NCBI GenBank assembly: GCA_031259605.1 | Contig: JAIRLE010000082.1 | Coordinates: 1 to 15,487 of the forward strand | Source of the DNA: Zoogloeaceae bacterium | Lineage (GTDB): Bacteria; Pseudomonadota; Gammaproteobacteria; Burkholderiales; Rhodocyclaceae | Reading direction: 5' to 3' | DNA length: 15,487 bases | Shown: positions 1 to 5,832 of the stretch, in pieces | Numbering within the stretch: the stretch's first letter is position 1 | How the letters are laid out: the number at the start of each line of letters is the position of its first letter | The notes under the pieces: generated by a model | Database searches by the model: none | What the model was told of the DNA's origin: nothing | Seen by the model: only the letters and a program-made list of their open reading frames with translations | Translations under genes and position numbers: made by a program

Positions 1-975
1 GCCCGCCTGGTTTCCGCGCCCTTCCCCGCCAAGGAAACGCGCATCCTCACCGAAGGCCGGGTGGCCAGCCTCGCGCTCCTCGGCCAGAACGCCAACTGGC
101 TCGCCGACCACAGCTACCAACAGGCCGACCTGGCGCTGCGCCGGGGCGAGAAGCGCGGCTTCTTCGGCGGCGTGGATTACGCCAACGTGCGCATGGACAC
201 CGGCGCGACCGTGGATTACGAGGGCTATACCCTGGTCGCGGGCGAGGCGATAAAGCGCGAGAAGGAAGATCAATCCTTCCTCCTCGGCGGCTTCTTCGAG
301 GCGGGCCACGGCAACTACGACGTCCACGGCAAGTTCGGCCACCCCGACCACCCGCGCATGAAGGGCGACGGCAAACTGCGCTACTACGGCCTCGGCGTCA
401 TGGCGCGCCAGCACTGGGATTCCGGCCTGCGCCTGGAAGCCTCGCTCAGAGGCGGACGCCAGGAAAACAAGTTTCACTCCCGCGATCTGGCCGACGTGGA
501 CAACACCACCGCCCGCTACAAGCTCAACGTCCCCTGGTTCGGCGCGCACCTGGGCGTGGGGCACGAATGGCAGAAGGACGAACACACGCTCATCGACCTC
601 TACCTGCGCTACTACTGGACATGGCAGGACGGCAAGCGCGTCCGCATCAACAACGGCAGGGAAGACGTGCGCTTCTACGCGGACCAATCCCACCGCGCCC
701 GCCTGGGCGGACGCTACACCCGTGTGAAGGACATCCACCGCTCCTGGTACCTGGGCCTCGCCTATGAACGCGAATTCGACCACCGCGCCAGGGCGAGAAG
801 CATCGACGGCGACATCGACGTCCCCGACCCCAGCGGCGACGGCTTCGTCGGCGAAATCGGCATGATCCTCCATCCCAGGAACCACGACCGCTTCTCCATC
901 GAATTCGGCCTGCAAGGCTACGCCGGCAAACGAGAGGGCGTATCCGGCGGATTCCGGGCGGGATGGAAGTTCTGA
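1..975 (+). CDS. Autotransporter (type Va) C-terminal beta-barrel domain, 5'-partial
   Basis: The frame is open from base 1 to the TGA at 973-975, so only the C-terminal ~324 residues are visible; the secreted passenger domain lies left of the window. The visible part has alternating hydrophobic/polar strands rich in Gly and aromatic residues, with barrel-like segments such as GFFGGVDYANVRMD, LRYYGLGVMARQHW and YLGLAYEREF. It ends in GFRAGWKF, and a terminal Phe is the usual outer-membrane insertion signal recognised by the BAM machinery. About 265 residues of barrel is the usual size for the family. By family knowledge the barrel sits in the outer membrane and lets the passenger reach the surface. 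It is the only clearly chromosomal, non-phage gene here and points to a Gram-negative host. The passenger function (adhesin, protease or other) cannot be judged. Confidence 0.9.
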   Translation, partial: ARLVSAPFPAKETRILTEGRVASLALLGQNANWLADHSYQQADLALRRGEKRGFFGGVDYANVRMDTGATVDYEGYTLVAGEAIKREKEDQSFLLGGFFEAGHGNYDVHGKFGHPDHPRMKGDGKLRYYGLGVMARQHWDSGLRLEASLRGGRQENKFHSRDLADVDNTTARYKLNVPWFGAHLGVGHEWQKDEHTLIDLYLRYYWTWQDGKRVRINNGREDVRFYADQSHRARLGGRYTRVKDIHRSWYLGLAYEREFDHRARARSIDGDIDVPDPSGDGFVGEIGMILHPRNHDRFSIEFGLQGYAGKREGVSGGFRAGWKF

Positions 976-1000
976 TCGGGAATCGGGAAGCGGGAAGAAT
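973..1000. repeat. Heptanucleotide-periodic repeat overlapping the autotransporter stop codon
   Basis: Runs of GGG recur every 7 bases (978, 985, 992) in units of the form ATCGGGA/AGCGGGA. The array begins at the TGA stop codon of the autotransporter and continues into the spacer. It resembles, with one base changed, the ATCAGGR heptamers in the prophage gaps further right, so I place it tentatively in the same family. No coding role is apparent. Confidence 0.55.
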
Positions 1001-1015
1001 GCCGCCATCGTACTT

Positions 1016-1240
1016 TCAGCCCGCGCCGCCTGCCCGCGCGCGGGCTTCAGCAAGGGACACGTCGGGGTATGCGCCAAAGGAAAGCCGCTTTCCCCGGCCT
1101 CGATGTCGATATTTGAGCCTCCAGAGCTTCCCGCCCGCTGGCGAAACTTCAAGGTATAATCCCTTGCTGTCGTAAAGCCTCAAGGGCATGTCGGCGGGTC
1201 TGGCGTTCCTGATGGCGGTATCGGTAAGCATTGGGGGCAT
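1016..1240 (-). pseudogene. Tyrosine recombinase (P4-type integrase) N-terminal fragment
   Basis: A 74-codon frame encodes LTDTAIRNARPADMPLRLYD, then GLYLEVSPAGGKLWRLKYR and LSFGAYPDVSLAEARARA. This is the typical arm-type DNA-binding domain (DUF4102) at the start of P4-family tRNA-targeting integrases. After ~70 residues it stops at a TGA (1016-1018) within a sequence unlike the family. The core-binding and catalytic domains (~330 residues, including the Arg/His/Tyr catalytic set) are missing, so it cannot recombine. Two ATGs are possible: 1240, preceded by GGAAAAA, and 1231, which matches the usual MLTDTAI start; the first lies inside a repeat copy. It was oriented leftward, toward the autotransporter. 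The deletion endpoint lies about 40 bases from the autotransporter stop codon. Confidence 0.85.
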
Positions 1241-1301
1241 TTTTTCCGTAGTTTATGCCCCCACGGGAGCAATGCCCCCAATTATGCCCCCGGATGCCCC
1301 C
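1233..1301. repeat. Cluster of ATGCCCCC repeats, probable integrase arm-type sites
   Basis: Four direct copies of ATGCCCCC lie at 1255-1262, 1272-1279, 1284-1291 and 1294-1301. A fifth, inverted copy at 1233-1240 contains the first ATG of the integrase fragment. Short G/C-rich octamers clustered directly upstream of a P4-type int gene are where the integrase N-terminal domain binds, so arm-type sites are the natural reading. That assignment is inference; the repeats themselves are plain in the sequence. Confidence 0.7.
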
Positions 1302-1330
1302 GGATTTCATCGTACCGCACCGGACAAGAA

Positions 1331-1371
1331 AAAGGCCGAAAACCCTGTATTTACTGGAGTTTCCGGCCTTT
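1331..1371 (-). terminator. Stem-loop, possible rho-independent terminator for leftward transcription
   Basis: AAAGGCCGAAAAC (1331-1343) and GTTTCCGGCCTTT (1359-1371) form a 13-bp inverted repeat with a single mismatch around a 15-base loop. Read on the minus strand, the second arm is followed by TTTTTCTT, as in an intrinsic terminator; on the plus strand the T tract is weaker. It lies downstream of the tail operon (which ends at 1608) and upstream of the int fragment, so it could stop leftward phage transcripts. It could equally be a structural part of the att region. Confidence 0.55.
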
Positions 1372-1395
1372 ATCGGACTGCTTCGGACTACTGGA

Positions 1396-1420
1396 TGGTG
1401 CCCAGGAGAGGAATCAAAAC
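1396..1420 (-). other. tRNA-Leu 3'-end-like sequence, probable remnant att core
   Basis: The minus strand reads GATTCCTCTCCTGGGCACCA at its 3' end, which matches the T-arm 3' strand, acceptor arm and CCA of a proteobacterial tRNA-Leu (acceptor GCCCAGG). The T-loop part is degenerate (GGTTTTGATTCC instead of GGTTCGAKTCC). No 5' acceptor strand, D-arm or anticodon arm is found to the right, so this is not a tRNA gene. P4-type integrases recombine at tRNA 3' ends and lie just downstream in this orientation, so a leftover attachment core about 155 bases from the int fragment fits. Confidence 0.55.
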
Positions 1421-1466
1421 CTACTGTATCAAGGGATAAATCTGGTTTCGTGCGTAATTTATGCGG

Positions 1467-1516
1467 AATTCCTTCCAATCCCTCTTGATCCCCGATAATC
1501 CCTCACAATCCCAGCG
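1467..1516. repeat. Five 10-bp phased degenerate repeats (AATCCCTCNN)
   Basis: Near-copies of AATCCC recur at exactly 10-base steps: 1467 (AATTCC, degenerate), 1477, 1487 (GATCCC), 1497 and 1507. One helical turn per unit places every copy on the same face of the DNA. The array ends where the recognisable recombinase C-terminal sequence begins. Its function is unknown; binding sites of an integrase or accessory protein are one option, simple-sequence expansion another. Confidence 0.6.
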
Positions 1517-1601
1517 TCGACACGCAAACGCTGTTGGGGCACAAGTCACAGGCGATGACCGGGGGCTGAACAAAAACAAGTGGAGGGCTTTGCGTCTGTA
1601 G
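1489..1601 (+). pseudogene. Tyrosine recombinase C-terminal remnant, frame-disrupted
   Basis: From 1516 the plus strand reads VDTQTLLGHKSQAMT, the region of the second catalytic His (LLGHKS) of phage integrases. It meets a TGA at 1567-1569. In another frame from 1554 the text continues as DDRGLNKNKWRALRL and a TAG at 1599-1601, which looks like the natural C-terminus of the same family. The segment carrying the catalytic Tyr (normally about MTDxYxDDRG) is missing at the frame change. The 5' part of the gene is also absent: an in-frame TGA lies at 1486-1488 and no recombinase sequence precedes 1510. It is on the opposite strand to the int N-terminal fragment at 1016-1240 and ends only 6 bases from the stop codon of the convergent tail-tip gene. 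Confidence 0.75.
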
Positions 1602-1607
1602 ACAACA

Positions 1608-4472
1608 TCACGGTCGCGTTACCGTCCAGTCGTGTTGTTGCAAACTGGTGAGGCCGTCGCGGACGGATTCCAAGGTGATGCGCGCTTGGGTGTTCAGGGT
1701 TCGGGGTTGCAGCGTGGCTGGCGCGGTCGGGGGGGTGAAATTCGTCGTGTAGCGGGCAATGCCACGGGTGAATCTGAATTCGTCAATCTGCGTCAGGCAT
1801 TGGCGTCCGTTGCCTAAATCGCTCGCGCCGACGTAATCGTAATAGCCGCCGCTCGTAAAATCACAGACGAATGTTCTGGAAGCGACGGCAACGCCGTCCA
1901 ACCACAGCGTCCAGAGGTCACTCTCGCGCGTCAGCGCCAAGTGCCGCCAGCCGGAACCGACGATGTTTACACCTGAGTTCAGGAAATCCACCCGATCAGC
2001 GCCATACGGATACAGGCTTACCTTGAGCAGGTAGCCCTCGCCGCTTCCTCGTGCAGGGCAGATAAGCAGCGCCTCGCCGCCCCATAAGTTACCTGCCGTC
2101 CTCGCGTACAGCACGGCGACACCTACAGTTGCTGTCGGCACGTTCACCCAGCCCTCGATGGTGAAGTCGCTGCGGCGCAGTGTGTCCGCGGTGCGGCGCA
2201 GATAGGCGTATTCGGTGGTCTTGACGTCCAGGCAACCGCCGAACTTGCCGCTCGCGGAAAAGGCCACGCCGCCCGAACCCGGCGTCCACACGCTGCCCGA
2301 ATCGTCGGTGTAATCCCCGTCCAGGTGCAGCAGCGCCGTGTCGCCCGCGGTGCCGGAATCCACGTCCTCCGTCTCCCATTCGTAGCTGGTTCCGGTCAGT
2401 CCGGTTTCCGTCCGCGCCAGAGCGCCGGTTTCGTCGTAGAGCTTCAGGGTGTAGGTGGTGCCGGGTTCCGGGCCGATGTTGCCGGTCGTGGTGTCCACCA
2501 GCAGATCGGCTTGCGTCAGGCGGTCACGGTGTGACCAGGAGATCGTCATCGCTCCGGTGATGGCTGTGGGATAGGCGATGCCGTTGACCCTGAAATTGCC
2601 GGGAGGATAGGGGCGTCCGGCGCGTCCGGTGATGGCGAGGTCTGACGCGGGTGCGGCGTTGATGTCCAGCGTGCCGCCGGGCGTTACCGTCAGCAGTTTG
2701 GCGGATACCGTCGCGCCGCTGATGTATTCCTGTTCGTCCGCGCCGCCGCAATCCTCGATCAGCCAGCAGAGCGTGCCCGCCGCGTGCGCCGTGGGCACGG
2801 TGTCGGCGCAGCCGCGCGCCAGCGTCAGGGTCACGGTCACGACCGGCGGATCGTCGGGGTCGGCGGCGGGCGCCTCATTTACGCTCAGGGTGGAAACGCG
2901 GACGATTTCATCGCCCAGCAGCGCCGCGCCGCCCGGCGCGAAATCGGCGAACAGCCCGGTGGCGTCGTCGGGATTGACCAGCGTCACGCTGGTTTGCGTC
3001 GGCGTGATCGCTGTTTCCAATTCTCCCACGGCGCAGAACGCGCCCTGTTCGGTCGACGCCAGCGCGTAGGCGTTCGCCCCGGTCTTTGACCACACGTCGA
3101 ACCCGTAGGAAAGCGGCGATGGCGCGGCGGCAATCGCCGTCAGGAATCCCGAATACACGTCCAGGGCGCGCGCCGCCGTGTCGGAAAGCTGCGCCAGAAA
3201 GCGATACGGCGATTCCACTGTTCTCTGCCTGGTCACTGGGTAGGGCGTCACGTCCGGCGGCACGTAGCCGGGCGGTTCGACGCCGACGTAGTGCGTTTCC
3301 GGCATCCCGAACATATCCTGCACCGCCTCGACGGTGATGGTTCCGTCGGTTCCCTCTCCGGTTTCGCGGCGCGTGGCGCGCAGCACCAGCCTGCCGATGC
3401 CGCGCGCCGCGTCGGAGATGATGAACACGTCGCCCGGCAGTAGTCCGGCTCCCCTCCTGTCCAGACGCAGCTTGAGACGCTTGACACCAGAGGCCGTGGA
3501 TTTCAGTTCGCGCGCGGCAACGCGCAGCGCCAACGCCGCCGTGGGAATGCCGGGGAACTCTCGCGTCTGCGAAATCACCGCCCCGGCGCTCATGATCGCC
3601 GCGTTGTTTTTTACCCGCACCGCCCGATCCTTGCCGTCTGAAGGCGAGGTGTATTTGACCACGATCTCGTTCGTCATGTCGGCGGCGGCGACCGATTCGT
3701 CTTCGTCGATACCCAGCAACCCGGAATCGGCGTCGAAGTGCGGCAGCGTGTCGATGTCGTAGTCGTCGCGAATGAGCTTCAGCGTCAACAAACCCGTCTT
3801 CTGGCTGGCATAGATGGTGGCGCAGATGTGATCGACGATCATCTGCGCAAAGGCGGCGATGGTGTCCTGCCGCGACCAGGCGATGCACAGGCCGAAACCT
3901 TCGGCGGCCAGGGTGTCGGCGGCGGCTTTGAAGCTGGCGTCGTCCAGCCGCGCCGTCGGCAGCCCGCGCCCAAAGGCCGGATCGGTATAGAGTTGATAGA
4001 GGATGTGCGCCGGATTCATCGCCTTGATGCTGCCGTCCTCCAGCCAGATCGCTGCTTTCGCCGGATACCATGTCTGCCCGCCGTGCCAGCCGTTGTTGGT
4101 GCGCCGCACACGGAACGCCCAGGCTTTGGGATACGGATTCATGGCGCAGACTTCGCCATCATAGAATGCCGTGGTGACGCCGCGAAAGGCCGGAACCAGC
4201 CCGCCCAGCATGTTCTTCAGCACGCCCAGCACGCCCTGGTCGGGCGCACCGAAGAGCGAATAGAAATAACCATTGATGCCGCCCTCCTTTTTGTCGCCGC
4301 CGAACAGACCGGGCTGGTTGATATGGATTTTGGTATTGCCGGTAATCGAACCCGACCAGGCGGTCTTGTCGCCCACGGTGATCCTGTTGATTTCATCCAG
4401 CGGGCCGCGCGCGATCCCCATGTGTATGCCCATGTAGTATATATAACCAATGGTGACTTTTTTACTGCCCAT
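1608..4472 (-). CDS. Phage tail-tip hub (gpJ-like) with C-terminal LamG-like domain
   Basis: A 954-residue virion protein expected at the distal tail end, forming the central hub and contacting the host. I choose the ATG at 4472 (MGSKKVTIGYIYYMG) because GAGGAG lies 8 bases upstream; an in-frame ATG at 4499 lacks this. Residues ~1-430 resemble hub proteins of phiJL001/GTA-like and lambda gpJ-type tails (HILYQLYTDPAFGRGLPTAR, then TNEIVVKYT and a GDVFIISD beta motif). Residues ~620-708 look like a fibronectin-III-type domain (RPYPPGNFRVNG to TSYEWETE). Residues ~711-918 look like a LamG/concanavalin-like fold (ALLHLDGDYTDDSG, FTIEGWVNV, GWRHLALTRE, IDEFRFTRGIARYT, FTPPTAP). The last ~33 residues (ITLESVRDGL to HDWTVTRP) resemble the end of the FN3 unit. 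It is the last gene of the operon; no tail fibre or lysis gene follows. Confidence 0.85.
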   Translation of the reverse strand: MGSKKVTIGYIYYMGIHMGIARGPLDEINRITVGDKTAWSGSITGNTKIHINQPGLFGGDKKEGGINGYFYSLFGAPDQGVLGVLKNMLGGLVPAFRGVTTAFYDGEVCAMNPYPKAWAFRVRRTNNGWHGGQTWYPAKAAIWLEDGSIKAMNPAHILYQLYTDPAFGRGLPTARLDDASFKAAADTLAAEGFGLCIAWSRQDTIAAFAQMIVDHICATIYASQKTGLLTLKLIRDDYDIDTLPHFDADSGLLGIDEDESVAAADMTNEIVVKYTSPSDGKDRAVRVKNNAAIMSAGAVISQTREFPGIPTAALALRVAARELKSTASGVKRLKLRLDRRGAGLLPGDVFIISDAARGIGRLVLRATRRETGEGTDGTITVEAVQDMFGMPETHYVGVEPPGYVPPDVTPYPVTRQRTVESPYRFLAQLSDTAARALDVYSGFLTAIAAAPSPLSYGFDVWSKTGANAYALASTEQGAFCAVGELETAITPTQTSVTLVNPDDATGLFADFAPGGAALLGDEIVRVSTLSVNEAPAADPDDPPVVTVTLTLARGCADTVPTAHAAGTLCWLIEDCGGADEQEYISGATVSAKLLTVTPGGTLDINAAPASDLAITGRAGRPYPPGNFRVNGIAYPTAITGAMTISWSHRDRLTQADLLVDTTTGNIGPEPGTTYTLKLYDETGALARTETGLTGTSYEWETEDVDSGTAGDTALLHLDGDYTDDSGSVWTPGSGGVAFSASGKFGGCLDVKTTEYAYLRRTADTLRRSDFTIEGWVNVPTATVGVAVLYARTAGNLWGGEALLICPARGSGEGYLLKVSLYPYGADRVDFLNSGVNIVGSGWRHLALTRESDLWTLWLDGVAVASRTFVCDFTSGGYYDYVGASDLGNGRQCLTQIDEFRFTRGIARYTTNFTPPTAPATLQPRTLNTQARITLESVRDGLTSLQQHDWTVTRP

Positions 4473-4743
4473 CGATGCGCTCCTCTGTGTCGTCCTCAAC
4501 CGAAGGAATTTGCCGCACGCCAGCGCCGCCGCTGCACCAGTCGACCAGGGCTTTTGCCAGGGCGTCGCCGGTGGCGAGCAGTTGCTCGGCGGTGACGCCG
4601 TTCCTGACGAATTCTGCCCAATCGAGGCCGTGCGCCTGTGCCCATTCGCGGCAGCCGCGCGCGCAATAGCGCTGATGCCGCGCGCGGAATTCGGCGAGGT
4701 CGGCGGCGTAAATGCGCAGGGGCGGGTTGTCGTTGTCTGTCAT
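4462..4743 (-). CDS. Small phage tail-operon protein of unknown function
   Basis: A 93-residue, mostly helical, acidic, soluble protein (MTDNDNPPLRIYAADLAEF, REWAQAHGLDWAEFVRNG, LLATGDALAKALVDWCS). I do not recognise a named family. Its ATG overlaps the stop codon of the preceding gene as ATGA (4740-4743), and its own stop lies inside the start of the hub gene (4462-4472 overlap). This tight coupling argues that it is real and co-translated with the hub. It has three cysteines (two in RYCARGCREW, one in VDWCSG). Position suggests a small tail-tip assembly or accessory protein; that is inference only. A longer in-frame extension up to 4992 exists but runs through the previous gene and is not needed. 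Confidence 0.7.
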   Translation of the reverse strand: MTDNDNPPLRIYAADLAEFRARHQRYCARGCREWAQAHGLDWAEFVRNGVTAEQLLATGDALAKALVDWCSGGAGVRQIPSVEDDTEERIDGQ

Positions 4744-4967
4744 TTGCCGCTCTTGGTCTTGATTTTTTGGGTGCGGAAATTGCCGACGCCGGTCACGAAC
4801 CAGTCCTTGATCCAGACATCGCCGAAGACGACGATCTGCGCGGTACCCTCCGTCGATTGCGGGAACTCGAAGTCGGAAAACGACGCGGGCTTGGCCGACT
4901 TCGGTCGCGGTGCGGTGACGTAGCTGATGACCAGCGACAGCACCAGCATGATGAGTTGTGACCACAT
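4740..4967 (-). CDS. Small phage tail protein with N-terminal hydrophobic segment
   Basis: A 75-residue protein. Residues ~1-19 (MWSQLIMLVLSLVISYVTA) form one hydrophobic helix, followed by a polar region with SDFEFPQSTEG, QIVVFGDVWIKDWFV and a basic tail (RTQKIKTKSGK). I know similar small proteins next to hub genes in phage tail operons, but not their function. A role at the tail tip or membrane contact is inference. The start is supported by AGGA 8 bases upstream, inside the heptamer repeat that fills the gap to the preceding gene. Its stop overlaps the next start (ATGA). Confidence 0.75.
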   Translation of the reverse strand: MWSQLIMLVLSLVISYVTAPRPKSAKPASFSDFEFPQSTEGTAQIVVFGDVWIKDWFVTGVGNFRTQKIKTKSGK

Positions 4968-4970
4968 GAT

Positions 4971-4991
4971 CTGATTCCTGATACCTGATCA
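4971..4991. repeat. Heptamer repeat, three CTGATNM units
   Basis: Three 7-base units (plus strand CTGATTC, CTGATAC, CTGATCA) fill the gap between the end of the DUF2163-like gene, whose TGA lies in the last unit, and the next ATG at 4967. Read on the coding strand the units are ATCAGGR-like, and one provides the AGGA that serves as ribosome-binding site. Confidence 0.85.
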
Positions 4992-5804
4992 ATAGATTGG
5001 TTCGCCGTCGAACGGCGATTTACCGGGCATATGGCGGAATCCGCCATAATTGAGCATATTGGCGAAGCGCCCGTTGCAGGTGGCAGAAGTTTGATCGCAG
5101 CCGGGGAAGAGGCTGACTTCCAGCCCGATGTCCAGTCCTGCGGTTCCGCCCAGCAGGGCGAGGGTGGATACGGTCTGCGCCTCGATGCCGCGCCGTTCGG
5201 TGTAGAAGCCGGTTCGCCACTCGATGACCCCGCCCGTATAGATGTTCGCCAGCGTGGTATTGACCGTGACCTGCGCCCCGTCCATGCTGGTGATGGCGCA
5301 GGGGATTTTGTAGGTCTCGCGCGCCACGCGGCACTGGCCGTCATAGAGGCTGTGCGGACAGTTGCGCTCGAAGGAAAGCCGCAGGCCGTCATTGCCCATC
5401 GAGGCGGAAAGCGAATTGCAGACGATTTCCGCCTTCCCCGGCTCCGGCCTTCTGATCGCGCGCGCCGATCCCACCCAGACGACGGCGGCGGATGCCGGAT
5501 CATCGGGCAGGCCGAAATGCGAATCGCGCACCGTCAGCCAGATTTCCTCTGAAGGCGCGACGCCGCGAAACATCCGCACCACTTCCAGATCGTCGGGCAG
5601 CGTCAGCGTGAGTTGATTGGCGGAGGTTTCCCCGGTAACGCGCAGGCCGTCGTCGGCAATGGCAATCGCCTGCCAGCGCGTCGCCTGAAAGTCGATGTCG
5701 TGATCGGCGTTGGTATACGCCCAGCGCGTCGCGCCACGCTCGAACAGGTACAGGCGAAACGGGCGTCCGTCAGCAACGCTGGTTTCAATATCTGAAAATA
5801 GCAT
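4989..5804 (-). CDS. DUF2163 / phiJL001 Gp84-like tail hub component
   Basis: 271 residues. The N-terminal half (MLFSDIETSVADGRPFRLYL, GLRVTGETSANQLTLTLPDD) matches the DUF2163 pattern. The C-terminal half has the Gp84-type signature: C149 and C158 in NCPHSLYDGQC, then C236 and C243 in FPGCDQTSATCNGRF, followed by NYGGFRHMPG near the C-terminus. Family knowledge: these proteins sit in the tail-tip/baseplate ring, and lambda gpL and the equivalent gene-transfer-agent hub protein use such cysteines to hold an iron-sulfur cluster. All four are present here, so the protein looks structurally intact. Length is as expected for the family. It lies between the 557-aa tail protein and the small hub-adjacent genes, the normal order in this tail type. 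AGAGGACAGA directly before the ATG comes from the upstream heptamer array. Confidence 0.85.
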   Translation of the reverse strand: MLFSDIETSVADGRPFRLYLFERGATRWAYTNADHDIDFQATRWQAIAIADDGLRVTGETSANQLTLTLPDDLEVVRMFRGVAPSEEIWLTVRDSHFGLPDDPASAAVVWVGSARAIRRPEPGKAEIVCNSLSASMGNDGLRLSFERNCPHSLYDGQCRVARETYKIPCAITSMDGAQVTVNTTLANIYTGGVIEWRTGFYTERRGIEAQTVSTLALLGGTAGLDIGLEVSLFPGCDQTSATCNGRFANMLNYGGFRHMPGKSPFDGEPIY

Positions 5805-5832
5805 TCTGTCCTCTGTCCTCTGTCTTCAGATC
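5805..5832. repeat. Heptamer repeat, four units of TCTGTCY type
   Basis: Three units of TCTGTCC/TCTGTCT followed by TCAGATC occupy the entire spacer between the 557-aa gene (its TGA is at 5831-5833) and the next ATG at 5804. On the coding strand this is a run of GGACAGA, so the last unit places AGGA 4 bases from the ATG. This exact motif returns at 9321-9348. Confidence 0.9.

Noticed and set aside
1149..1478. 109-codon minus-strand frame upstream of the int fragment
   Set aside because: It covers the arm-type repeats, the stem-loop and the tRNA-like core, so the frame is chance; the translation has no family resemblance.
1396..1485. Complete tRNA-Leu gene
   Set aside because: Only the T-arm/acceptor 3' part is present; no complementary 5' acceptor strand, D-arm or anticodon arm is found, and the T-loop lacks the usual TTCGA.
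1016..1601. One integrase split by an insertion
   Set aside because: The N-terminal and C-terminal pieces lie on opposite strands and the central ~250 residues are missing, so a simple insertion cannot explain them.
2908..4071. 387-codon open frame on the minus strand
   Set aside because: It is a shadow of the tail-tip hub gene in another frame; composition is Arg-rich low-complexity text typical of high-GC shadows, and the hub frame has clear homology-like motifs.
3738..4595. 285-codon open frame on the plus strand
   Set aside because: Antisense to the hub gene and the small upstream gene; no recognisable motifs and no ribosome-binding site of note.
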